Assembly (NCBI GenBank): GCA_938091275.1
Contig: CALKMY010000003.1
Span: 1 to 5,065 of the forward strand
DNA length: 5,065 nucleotides
DNA from: Candidatus Nanopelagicales bacterium
GTDB taxonomy: Bacteria; Actinomycetota; Actinomycetes; S36-B12
Direction of reading: 5' to 3'
Part shown: one piece after another, positions 1 to 5,065 of the stretch
How positions within the stretch are numbered: position 1 is the first letter of the stretch
Layout: every line of letters begins with the position of its first letter
Translations under genes and position numbers: made by a program
The notes under the pieces: model-generated
Database searches by the model: none
Told to the model about the DNA's origin: nothing
What the model saw: the letters and a program-made list of their open reading frames with translations, nothing else

Positions 1-7
1 GGGCCAG

Positions 8-23
8 AGTGGTGTGAGAGGGG
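8..23 (+). promoter_or_regulatory. Possible partial MraZ-binding repeat
   Basis: AGTGG at 8-12 and AGGGG at 19-23 are G-rich pentamers 11 bases apart, just upstream of mraZ. MraZ proteins are known to bind short G-rich direct repeats (TGGG or GTGG type), spaced about one helical turn apart, in the mraZ promoter. The second element overlaps the mraZ ribosome binding site, and the window starts too close to show further repeats or the promoter. This is weak: two short G-rich words in a high-GC genome can occur by chance. Confidence 0.2.
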
Positions 24-28
24 AAGGG
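19..28 (+). promoter_or_regulatory. Ribosome binding site of mraZ
   Basis: The purine run AGGGGAAGGG ends 6 bases before the ATG at 35. It decides the start in favour of this ATG over the in-frame GTG at 14, which would place the run inside the coding sequence and add seven residues not expected in the family. Confidence 0.75.
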
Positions 29-34
29 CAGCCA

Positions 35-466
35 ATGTTTCTGGGCACCCACGCTCCTCGATTGGACGACAAGGGCCGCCTCGTTCTCCCGGCGAAATTT
101 CGCGAGCAATTGGCCGCCGGCCTGGTGCTGACCAAGGGTCAGGACCGATCGATCGTCGTGTGGCCGGCCGCGGAGTTCTCCGCCTACTCCGAGCGCCTGA
201 ACGAGGCATCGCGGTCCGACGCTCGTGTTCGGGCCTACCTGAGGGTGCTTTTTTCCGGCGCTTCGGATGAGATCCCCGACCGTCAGGGGCGGATCACGGT
301 GCCGACGTCCCTGCGTGAGTACGCGGGTCTAGATCGCGACGTGATCGTGGTGGGCAACGGAACCACCGCCGAGATTTGGGATTCCTCGACGTGGGAGTCC
401 TACCTGGGAAGCCAGGAGGACGACTTCTCCGGAATAGACGAGGAGGTGATTCCAGGCGTGATGTGA
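35..466 (+). CDS. mraZ: Transcriptional regulator MraZ
   Basis: This is a DNA-binding protein of the SpoVT/AbrB-like fold and the usual first gene of the dcw cluster. In bacteria where it has been studied it forms a ring-shaped oligomer and controls transcription of its own operon. The 143-residue product has the family's usual length and its internal duplication. The first half carries D-x-K-G-R-x-x-x-P (D11 or D12, K13, G14, R15, P19) and the second half carries D82-R83-Q84-G85-R86 with P90. The start MFLG followed by the first motif is typical, and a strong purine-rich site 6 bases upstream supports this ATG. The acidic C-terminal tail ends at residue 143. The gene is followed by an unusually long 177-base untranslated stretch before the next reading frame. 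In many bacteria rsmH follows almost directly. The product identity is secure. Its binding targets here are inferred. Confidence 0.96.
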   Translation: MFLGTHAPRLDDKGRLVLPAKFREQLAAGLVLTKGQDRSIVVWPAAEFSAYSERLNEASRSDARVRAYLRVLFSGASDEIPDRQGRITVPTSLREYAGLDRDVIVVGNGTTAEIWDSSTWESYLGSQEDDFSGIDEEVIPGVM

Positions 467-486
467 CACAGGCGGTGAGGCCTCCT

Positions 487-540
487 CCCGCTGGGCACCC
501 CCTGGCACCCCTTCCCCGGTGCCAGGAAGCGCAAAGCGGG
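487..540 (+). other. Nested GC-rich RNA hairpin
   Basis: The outer stem CCCGCT (487-492) pairs with AGCGGG (535-540). Inside it, CCTGGCACC (501-509) pairs perfectly with GGTGCCAGG (518-526) over 9 base pairs, closing an 8-base pyrimidine loop (510-517). A near copy of the left arm lies just upstream: GGCACC at 494-499 could also pair with GGTGCC at 518-523, so two mutually exclusive folds are possible. The loop CCCC (514-517) could further meet GGGG at 542-545 as a pseudoknot. The base pairing is read directly from the sequence. Function is inferred. Confidence 0.6.
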
Positions 541-542
541 CG

Positions 543-567
543 GGGACCTGACCGACCTGGTCCCTTT
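543..567 (+). other. Second leader hairpin followed by TTT
   Basis: GGGACC (543-548) pairs with GGTCCC (559-564) around a 10-base loop, and TTT follows at 565-567. The loop region contains the repeat GACCTG at 545-550 and 554-559, 9 bases apart. The T run is too short for a confident intrinsic terminator, but the form is compatible with a weak terminator, a pause site or a conditional attenuator. Confidence 0.4.
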
Positions 568-631
568 CAGCACGACACCGAGCAAGCCGAACCAACCAAC
601 ACCCGAATAGACGTTCATCTCAACCGCGAAC

Positions 632-637
632 AAGGAG
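632..637 (+). promoter_or_regulatory. Ribosome binding site of the small membrane-protein gene
   Basis: AAGGAG is a near-perfect Shine-Dalgarno sequence, and it sits 6 bases before the ATG at 644. It is among the best ribosome binding sites in this window. It is strong support that the short frame that follows is translated. Confidence 0.8.
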
Positions 638-643
638 AAGGAC

Positions 644-781
644 ATGGCAGCAATCGACGAAATTCCCGACGTGACATCGACGTTTCACCCCGTCCGCACG
701 GGTGTGGCCGTCATGGTCGCCGGTGTCGCCACCGGAACGGTCCTCTACGTGGTTTCCGTTGTCGTGGCGGGCTGGGCCTAG
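644..781 (+). CDS. Small single-pass membrane protein, 45 residues, function unknown
   Basis: I do not recognise a named family. The ATG follows AAGGAG at ideal spacing, and the frame ends in TAG at 779-781. Residues 1-18 are polar and mildly acidic (D5, E6, D9), then H15-P16-V17-R18. Residues 19-43 are almost entirely hydrophobic and small (V, A, G, L, with T and S), ending W44-A45, so a single transmembrane helix is predicted with almost no residues beyond it. The one basic residue, R18, lies just before the helix and, by the positive-inside rule, favours the N terminus in the cytoplasm. About three quarters of the third codon positions are G or C, as in the neighbouring genes. It sits alone between mraZ and rsmH, 45 bases before the rsmH GTG, so it is probably co-transcribed with division genes and may act at the divisome or membrane. 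A regulatory leader peptide is the alternative. The reading frame is well supported. Its function is open. Confidence 0.75.
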   Translation: MAAIDEIPDVTSTFHPVRTGVAVMVAGVATGTVLYVVSVVVAGWA

Positions 782-789
782 ACCCGCGC

Positions 790-807
790 TCGGGACACAC
801 GTCCCGG
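790..807 (+). other. Short perfect hairpin upstream of rsmH
   Basis: CGGGAC (791-796) pairs with GTCCCG (801-806) around the 4-base loop ACAC, with a possible extra T-G pair at 790/807. It lies between the stop of the small ORF and the rsmH ribosome binding site, leaving 5 bases before the latter. No T run follows, so it is not an intrinsic terminator. It may tune rsmH translation or mark an RNA processing site. Confidence 0.45.
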
Positions 808-812
808 TCGAT

Positions 813-819
813 GGGGAAG
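813..819 (+). promoter_or_regulatory. Ribosome binding site of rsmH
   Basis: GGGGAAG lies 7 bases before GTG at 827. This spacing decides the non-ATG start of rsmH, and the resulting N terminus (MTSPLVHHTPV) places the family's early H-x-P-V motif at the expected distance from the start. Confidence 0.7.
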
Positions 820-826
820 TCGACTC

Positions 827-1780
827 GTGACATCACCACTCGTTCATCACACGCCCGTTGCCAGCGAGCGCGTCCTCGCCTTGCTGGCACCGGCTCTCAC
901 GGAGCCGGGTGCCGTCCTCGTTGACGCGACGGTTGGGCTCGGTGGTCACTCTCGGATGGCCCTGGATCGATTCCCCGCAATTCGTGTCATCGGCATCGAT
1001 CGAGACCCCGAGGCTCTCGAGATCGCCTCAGAGCGACTATCCGCGAGCCGGGAGCGAGTGCACCTGGTGCATGCCGTGTTTGACGAGATCCCCTCCATCC
1101 TCGCCGACCAGGGAATCGCGTGCGCCGATGGCGTGCTGTTCGACCTCGGGGTCTCGTCCATGCAATTGGACGAAGCGCGACGGGGGTTTTCGTACGCGCA
1201 GAATTCCGAGCTGGACATGCGGATGAACCCCGGGGACGCCCTGACGGCGGCGGATGTCGTGAACGACTACGCCGAAGAAGATCTTGTTCGCATCCTTCGG
1301 CAATTCGGCGAGGAGAAGTTCGCACCCCGTATCGCACGCGGAATCGTTCGCGCTCGAGAAAGTCACCGAGTGTCCCGATCGTCGGAGTTGACGTCGATCG
1401 TCAAGGAGGCCATCCCCGCCGCAGCCCGGCGCCGAGGAGGAAATCCGGCGAAGCGCACCTTCCAGGCCTTGCGTATTGAGGTCAACGCAGAACTGACGGT
1501 GCTGCGTGGAGCTCTCCCCCGAGCGCTTGATGTCCTCAGCGTGGGCGGTCGCATCGTGGTGCTGTCCTACCAGTCGCTCGAAGACCGAATCGTCAAGTCA
1601 GAGTTCGCGGCGCGCACATCCATCGATGCTCCACCGGATCTTCCGGTTGTTCCCCAGGGCATGCAGCCGTCCTTCAGGTTGCTCACGCGGGGAGCCGAAA
1701 TGGCGTCGGATGCGGAAGTGGAAGCCAACTCCCGGGCAGCTTCGGTTCGATTGCGCGCCGTCGAACGGGTGGCGGCATGA
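827..1780 (+). CDS. rsmH: 16S rRNA (cytosine(1402)-N(4))-methyltransferase RsmH (MraW)
   Basis: RsmH uses S-adenosylmethionine to methylate N4 of C1402 in the decoding region of 16S rRNA, in the cytoplasm. The 317-residue product is full length. H8-T9-P10-V11 is the N-terminal motif. D33-A34-T35-x-G-L-G-G-H (33-41) is the SAM-binding glycine loop, and G56-I57-D58-R59-D60 is the second, acidic SAM motif. The RsmH signature spans about 106-133: DLGVSSMQLD, then RRGFSY and LDMRMN. PAKRTFQALRIEVNAEL (207-223) and the SYQSLEDRIVK block (247-257) follow. The YQ in the last block, where many other bacteria have a histidine (HSLEDR), fits actinobacterial homologues as I know them. The C-terminal stretch FRLLTRGAE, then SRAASVRLRAVER, is also typical. 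It starts with GTG behind a good GGGGAAG site, and its stop overlaps the ftsL start by 4 bases, indicating translational coupling. No key residue appears to be missing. Confidence 0.96.
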   Translation: MTSPLVHHTPVASERVLALLAPALTEPGAVLVDATVGLGGHSRMALDRFPAIRVIGIDRDPEALEIASERLSASRERVHLVHAVFDEIPSILADQGIACADGVLFDLGVSSMQLDEARRGFSYAQNSELDMRMNPGDALTAADVVNDYAEEDLVRILRQFGEEKFAPRIARGIVRARESHRVSRSSELTSIVKEAIPAAARRRGGNPAKRTFQALRIEVNAELTVLRGALPRALDVLSVGGRIVVLSYQSLEDRIVKSEFAARTSIDAPPDLPVVPQGMQPSFRLLTRGAEMASDAEVEANSRAASVRLRAVERVAA

Positions 1781-2535
1781 GCGTTACGTCGTCCGCTGCC
1801 GAATCGCCTCTGGCGGACCCATCCGCGCTTTCGCTGCCGTCGGAAAGCACCGAATTCGCCACTCAGGCGGCCGGACGCCGACTGCGAAACGATCGCCCCC
1901 ACCTGCGACTGGTGGCTCCGCTACGGCCAGAACGGGCGAGTCGAGGGTTGTTCGCGGTGGTGGTCACCATCGTGTTGGCGTTGGGGCTCATCGTCATGTT
2001 GCTGATCAACACGTCCGTCGCCCAGACAGCCTTCGTCGTGAGTGAGTTGCAGTCGAAACAACGCGAGCTCGCACGAACCGAAGCTTCGTTGACCCAAGCG
2101 ATTGCAGCTGTCGCCGCTCCGCCGGTACTCGAATCGAGAGCCCGTGCACTTGGCATGGTCCCAGCCACACGCCCGGTCTTCCTCACCATTCCTAGCGGCA
2201 AGGTTCGCGGAAAAGCCAAACCCGCTCCCGGTGATCGCACTCGGACATTGAATCTCGCAGGCTCTTTGACAGCGACGCTCATCGATCCCCTTCCTGTCGA
2301 CGGGCGCGGAGAAGAATTGCCTCCCGCGCAGCGACGGCAGATCGGGGACGGTGCGGTTCTTGTGGACGCTGCTGCTCAGCCCACCGGCGATGCGGCGACG
2401 CAGCAGGCACGTCGTAATGAAGAACGTCAGGCCTTGCGTCAGACGGCCACGACCGACGGGGCTGTTCTGGTGGGCCCTGACAGGCCCCGCGAGGGAGACG
2501 TTGATGGTGCTGAACTCGGACAGGCGGGACGGTAA
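1777..2535 (+). CDS. ftsL: Cell division protein FtsL-like, with long C-terminal tail
   Basis: This is a bitopic membrane protein of the divisome. In studied bacteria FtsL, with FtsB and FtsQ, activates the FtsW/FtsI septal synthase. The 252 residues read as follows: a cytoplasmic tail of about 55 residues, rich in S, A and P at first and then basic (R34-R35-L-R, R50, R53, R56); one transmembrane helix at about 57-78; and a heptad-like helical segment at about 83-113 (VSELQSKQRELARTEASL). The latter ends in the R-A-x-x-L-G-M-V-P block (122-129), typical of actinobacterial FtsL/septum-initiator-like proteins. Residues 139-252 form a polar, probably disordered extension rich in R, A, Q, D and G, with the hexapeptide DGAVLV at both 191-196 and 227-232. 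The position between rsmH and ftsI strongly supports the name, since sequence conservation in FtsL is low. Start and stop overlap the neighbouring genes (ATGA and TAATG), and the upstream GGGTGGCGG is only a weak ribosome binding site, so coupling is likely. Confidence 0.85.
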   Translation: MSVTSSAAESPLADPSALSLPSESTEFATQAAGRRLRNDRPHLRLVAPLRPERASRGLFAVVVTIVLALGLIVMLLINTSVAQTAFVVSELQSKQRELARTEASLTQAIAAVAAPPVLESRARALGMVPATRPVFLTIPSGKVRGKAKPAPGDRTRTLNLAGSLTATLIDPLPVDGRGEELPPAQRRQIGDGAVLVDAAAQPTGDAATQQARRNEERQALRQTATTDGAVLVGPDRPREGDVDGAELGQAGR

Positions 2536-4355
2536 TGGCTACCCGCTACCCAACGAAGCAGACCCAGACTCGACGACCACGCCGAGCGGCTCCCGGAGGA
2601 CGTGGCCCCGGGGGAGCCGATCACACGCCGGGTGATTTCCGTCGAGGTAATGCTCGGCGCCGTGGCACCGCCCTCGTTCTGGCAACAGCTGTCGTCGCTT
2701 CTGTTTTCGCAGCGCGTCTGGTGGACCTCCAGGCGGTGCGAGGCGAGGCCCTTGCGGATGCCGCGCTCAGCCAGCGGCTGCGAACTCTGGAGATTCCGGC
2801 CTATCGCGGCAGCATCTTGGATCGAACCGGCCAAGCACTGGCGGTAACGGTCGAAGCTCGCGACGTGACCGCGGATCAAACGTTGATCGAGGATCCTGCT
2901 GCACTCGCGGTGGAACTCGCACCGATCCTTGAAGTTCCGCAAGACGTGCTGGCCGATCGACTTACCGGCGAAAAGCGCTTCATGTATGTGGCGAAAGGAG
3001 TGACACCCGAAACATGGGACCGGATCAGCTCCCTTCGACTACCGGGCATCTTCAGTGAAGAAACCTCGCAGCGCACGTACCCGGCAGGCGACCTGGCCTC
3101 GCACATCGTGGGCTTCGTGCAGGGAGATGGATCGGGTGGAGCCGGCATCGAATCGGCCTTCAACGACATCCTCACCGGCACCCCGGGACAGCAGACGTAC
3201 GAGCGCGGTCCAGGCGGCCGCGTGATTCCGACACAGAATCAATCGTCCACCGCGGCGGTCGCTGGATCGGACGTCCAGCTGACCATCGATCGCGACGTTC
3301 AATTCGTCGCCCAAGAAGCTCTTCAGGGAGTCGTACAACGATCCGGTGCCTTGAGCGCGACCGCGGTTGTGATGGATGTTCGCACTGGTGAGATCCTCGC
3401 GATGGCGACGGCTCCCGACTTCGACCCCAACCGTTTCACACAATCGACCGCCGATGATCGTCGGAACCGAGCCATCACCGACATCTTCGAGCCAGGCTCG
3501 ACGGGAAAGGTGATTACGGCAGCGGCGGTCATCAACGAGGGTGTCGTCGATCCGCTGACACCCATCAAGGTGCCGGGAAAATTGGAACGCGCTGGCAAGA
3601 AGTTCAATGACTATTGGGAGCACGGCACACTGCGATTAACGATGACCGGTGCGTTCGCCAAGTCCAGCAACATCGGCATGATCTTGGCCGCGGAGAAAAT
3701 GCCCAAGCGACAACTGGCCCGCTACATGGAGAAGTTCGGGATCACGCAGCGAACCGATCTCGGGCTCCCGGGTGAATCTGCAGGCCTGATGCTGCAACCA
3801 GAGAACTGGTACGGCACCACATTTCCGACAATGGCCTTCGGGCAGGGTTACTCGGTGACAGCCGTGCAGATGACAGATGTTTTTGCCACGATCGCGAACG
3901 GTGGCGTTCGAGTAAAGCCGTCGATTGTCGACGCGACGATCGACGCGGACGGAACTGTCACGAAGACCCCTGATGCCGAACGTGATCGAGTCGTCCGTCA
4001 GGAAACCGCACGACAAGTAATGGCGATGATGGAAGCCGTTACCGCGGAAGGCGGTACCGCTCCGCAAGCGCGAATTCCCGGCTACCGCGTTGCCGGGAAG
4101 ACCGGTACAGCCCAGTTTGTCGATCCCGATTGCCGCTGCTACGCAGGTGACGTCACGGCCTCATTCATTGGCGTGGCTCCAGCCGATGCTCCGCGTCTGG
4201 CCGTCGGAGTCTTCGTCCATCAACCAAAGCGCGGACGCAGCGGTGGTGAGTTGGCGGGTCCGGTGTTCAAGGAGATCACCACCTATGCTCTTCAGGCAAT
4301 GCAGATTCCTCCGTCCGGCAAGCGAGCTCCACGGCTCTCGTTGACCACCGGATAG
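2535..4355 (+). CDS. ftsI: Septal peptidoglycan transpeptidase FtsI (class B PBP, PBP3/PbpB)
   Basis: FtsI cross-links peptidoglycan at the division septum and works with the glycosyltransferase FtsW. Its catalytic domain lies outside the membrane, and it is a target of beta-lactams. The 606 residues contain a basic, Pro/Gly-rich cytoplasmic tail (1-43), one transmembrane helix (about 44-62), the class B dimerisation region with Y90-R91-G92-S93-I94-L95-D96-R97-x-G99, and the transpeptidase domain from about 245. All three catalytic motifs are present: S322-T-G-K325 (nucleophile S322), S377-S378-N379, and K522-T523-G524. No PASTA repeats follow, so the protein ends soon after the catalytic domain, as expected for FtsI rather than a PASTA-bearing class B PBP. 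A Cys-x-Cys pair (C533, C535) lies in the loop after KTG and could be a site of disulfide chemistry. The gene starts one base inside the ftsL stop, with only a weak purine-rich stretch upstream, so it probably depends on coupling to ftsL. Confidence 0.96.
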   Translation: MATRYPTKQTQTRRPRRAAPGGRGPGGADHTPGDFRRGNARRRGTALVLATAVVASVFAARLVDLQAVRGEALADAALSQRLRTLEIPAYRGSILDRTGQALAVTVEARDVTADQTLIEDPAALAVELAPILEVPQDVLADRLTGEKRFMYVAKGVTPETWDRISSLRLPGIFSEETSQRTYPAGDLASHIVGFVQGDGSGGAGIESAFNDILTGTPGQQTYERGPGGRVIPTQNQSSTAAVAGSDVQLTIDRDVQFVAQEALQGVVQRSGALSATAVVMDVRTGEILAMATAPDFDPNRFTQSTADDRRNRAITDIFEPGSTGKVITAAAVINEGVVDPLTPIKVPGKLERAGKKFNDYWEHGTLRLTMTGAFAKSSNIGMILAAEKMPKRQLARYMEKFGITQRTDLGLPGESAGLMLQPENWYGTTFPTMAFGQGYSVTAVQMTDVFATIANGGVRVKPSIVDATIDADGTVTKTPDAERDRVVRQETARQVMAMMEAVTAEGGTAPQARIPGYRVAGKTGTAQFVDPDCRCYAGDVTASFIGVAPADAPRLAVGVFVHQPKRGRSGGELAGPVFKEITTYALQAMQIPPSGKRAPRLSLTTG

Positions 4356-4358
4356 TCC

Positions 4359-5065
4359 ATGCGGCTCGCCGAGGTGCTTCGTGACGCCGGTCGCGCCCCG
4401 ATCGCGGACGTGCCACCCATACTCGACGAATCGGTAGCGAACCTCGACATCGTGGGTATCGCGCTGTCGTCCGACGGGGTGGAACCGGACTTTGCGTTCG
4501 CGGCGCTGCCCGGCCACCATCGTCACGGAGCCGAATTCATCCACGAAGCATGCCGTCGAGGAGCGGTCGCGGTGATCACCGATAGCCAGGGTCAATCAAT
4601 CATCGCTCGCAGCGCCCACAGTGATATTCCGATCATCGTCCACGATCAACCGCGGCCTCTGGTCGCGCACATTGCAGCGATCCTCGCTGGCTTCCCCACG
4701 CGGTCGCTGACGATGGTCGGGGTAACCGGCACAAACGGCAAGACCAGCGTCTGTGCCCTGCTCGCGGCAGCCCTTGGCGCCGGGGATGTCAGTTGTGGCG
4801 TCATCGGAACCTTGGGCTCGACGTTGAACGGCGATCAACTCGCATCAGGCCCACGCACGACACCCGAAGCCCCCGACATCCAGGCGACGGCCAGGTCGAT
4901 GGTGGACCGCGGAGCGAACGCCATCGTCATGGAAGTCTCAAGTATCGCCTTGAGTGAGCATCGAGTCGATGGCGTCGCATTCGACGTGGCCGTTTTCACG
5001 GGCCTCAGCCACGATCATCTGGACTATCACGCGACCATGGATGCCTACTTCGCCGCCAAAGCGGA
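4359..5065 (+). CDS. murE: UDP-N-acetylmuramoyl-tripeptide synthetase MurE, 3' truncated by window
   Basis: MurE is a cytoplasmic ATP-dependent ligase that adds the third amino acid (meso-diaminopimelate, L-lysine or another diamino acid) to UDP-MurNAc-L-Ala-D-Glu. The frame is open to the window edge: 235 complete codons plus two bases. Visible parts are the N-terminal UDP-substrate domain (about 1-110), the P-loop G121-V-T-G-T-N-G-K-T129, T167-T168-P169, the magnesium-binding region M191-E192-V-S-S195, the DHLDYH block (219-224), and K234 at the position of the carbamylated lysine. Several conserved motif positions are unusual: DSRxVxPGDLF reads SSDGVEPDFAF (37-47), the usual H after EVSS is I196, and FTNLSRDH reads FTGLSHDH (213-220). 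The ATG is 3 bases after the ftsI stop, with no clear ribosome binding site, and gives the family-like start MRLAEVL. The motif that decides diamino-acid specificity is beyond the window, so the substrate cannot be read. Confidence 0.93.
   Translation, partial: MRLAEVLRDAGRAPIADVPPILDESVANLDIVGIALSSDGVEPDFAFAALPGHHRHGAEFIHEACRRGAVAVITDSQGQSIIARSAHSDIPIIVHDQPRPLVAHIAAILAGFPTRSLTMVGVTGTNGKTSVCALLAAALGAGDVSCGVIGTLGSTLNGDQLASGPRTTPEAPDIQATARSMVDRGANAIVMEVSSIALSEHRVDGVAFDVAVFTGLSHDHLDYHATMDAYFAAKA

Larger units (their letters stand above)
467..643 (+). promoter_or_regulatory. Structured RNA leader between mraZ and the small ORF/rsmH
   Basis: No convincing protein gene lies in these 177 bases. What can be seen is a GC-rich nested hairpin (487-540), a second hairpin (543-564) followed by TTT, and then an A/C-rich, G-poor single-stranded-looking stretch leading to a strong ribosome binding site. 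A conserved structured leader called the mraW RNA motif has been described upstream of mraW operons in actinobacteria, and this location fits it. I have not matched the consensus, so membership is inference. No clear -10/-35 promoter is visible, though an actinobacterial promoter could be missed by eye. The leader could control the downstream operon in cis, or it could be a processing site that uncouples mraZ from the rest. Confidence 0.5.

Noticed and set aside
14..34. Upstream in-frame GTG as an alternative mraZ start
   Set aside because: It would put the purine-rich ribosome binding site inside the gene and add residues that do not fit the conserved MraZ N terminus. ATG at 35 is better.
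424..640. CTTCTCC (424-430) in mraZ is perfectly complementary to GGAGAAG (634-640) at the ribosome binding site of the small ORF
   Set aside because: A 7-base match over 200 bases apart is easily expected by chance, and no flanking pairing extends it.
475..643. Possible leader-peptide ORF in the mraZ-small ORF interval
   Set aside because: The GTG at 475 opens into the Pro-rich shadow frame, and the GTG at 519 gives only about 10 codons. Neither has a convincing ribosome binding site.
376..924. Long + strand open frame (182 codons) spanning the end of mraZ, the leader, the small ORF and the start of rsmH
   Set aside because: It is Arg/Pro/Gly-rich with no recognisable domain, overlaps three better-supported genes in another frame, and has no ribosome binding site of its own. 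It is a typical high-GC shadow frame, although its continuity through the leader is notable.
3039..3623. Long - strand open frame (194 codons) opposite ftsI
   Set aside because: It lies wholly antisense to the conserved FtsI catalytic region, has no recognisable motif, and is explained by codon bias on the + strand.
4356..4358. Gap between ftsI and murE as a possible promoter or terminator site
   Set aside because: Only 3 bases separate the genes, and no hairpin with a T run is visible around it. Continuous transcription is the simpler reading.

Overview
This window is the 5' part of a division and cell wall (dcw) cluster from a high-GC Gram-positive bacterium (Actinomycetota). Every convincing gene lies on the + strand, in the order mraZ, a small membrane-protein gene, rsmH (mraW), ftsL, ftsI (pbpB), murE. 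The actinobacterial assignment rests on four things: the gene order; the high GC with strongly G/C-biased third codon positions; the RsmH variant with YQSLEDR in place of the more widespread HSLEDR; and an FtsL with a long tail outside the conserved core. I cannot name the genus from the sequence.

Layout. Positions 35-466 encode the MraZ regulator, preceded by a good ribosome binding site. Positions 467-643 hold no convincing gene but look like a structured RNA leader: a nested GC-rich hairpin at 487-540, a second hairpin at 543-564 followed by three T, then an A/C-rich, G-poor stretch running into a clear ribosome binding site. At 644-781 lies a 45-residue single-pass membrane protein that is easily missed. 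A short perfect hairpin (791-806) separates it from rsmH (827-1780, GTG start). After that the genes are packed tightly: rsmH and ftsL overlap by 4 bases (ATGA), ftsL and ftsI by 1 base (TAATG), and ftsI and murE are 3 bases apart. murE runs off the right edge after 235 codons.

How the genes work together. MraZ is a DNA-binding regulator of the dcw cluster. RsmH methylates 16S rRNA. FtsL is a divisome scaffold component that, in studied bacteria, acts with FtsQ and FtsB to activate the FtsW/FtsI septal synthase. FtsI is the septal transpeptidase. MurE adds the third residue of the peptidoglycan stem peptide in the cytoplasm. The tight coupling downstream of rsmH suggests one transcript. The 360-base interval between mraZ and rsmH is therefore the obvious place for post-transcriptional control, and it is the least explained part of the window.

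Points worth a second look are the small membrane protein, the structured leader (possibly a member of the actinobacterial mraW RNA motif), unusual residues in normally conserved MurE motifs, and a repeated DGAVLV element in the FtsL tail. I saw no mobile element, CRISPR array, tRNA or rRNA, and no strong intrinsic terminator.
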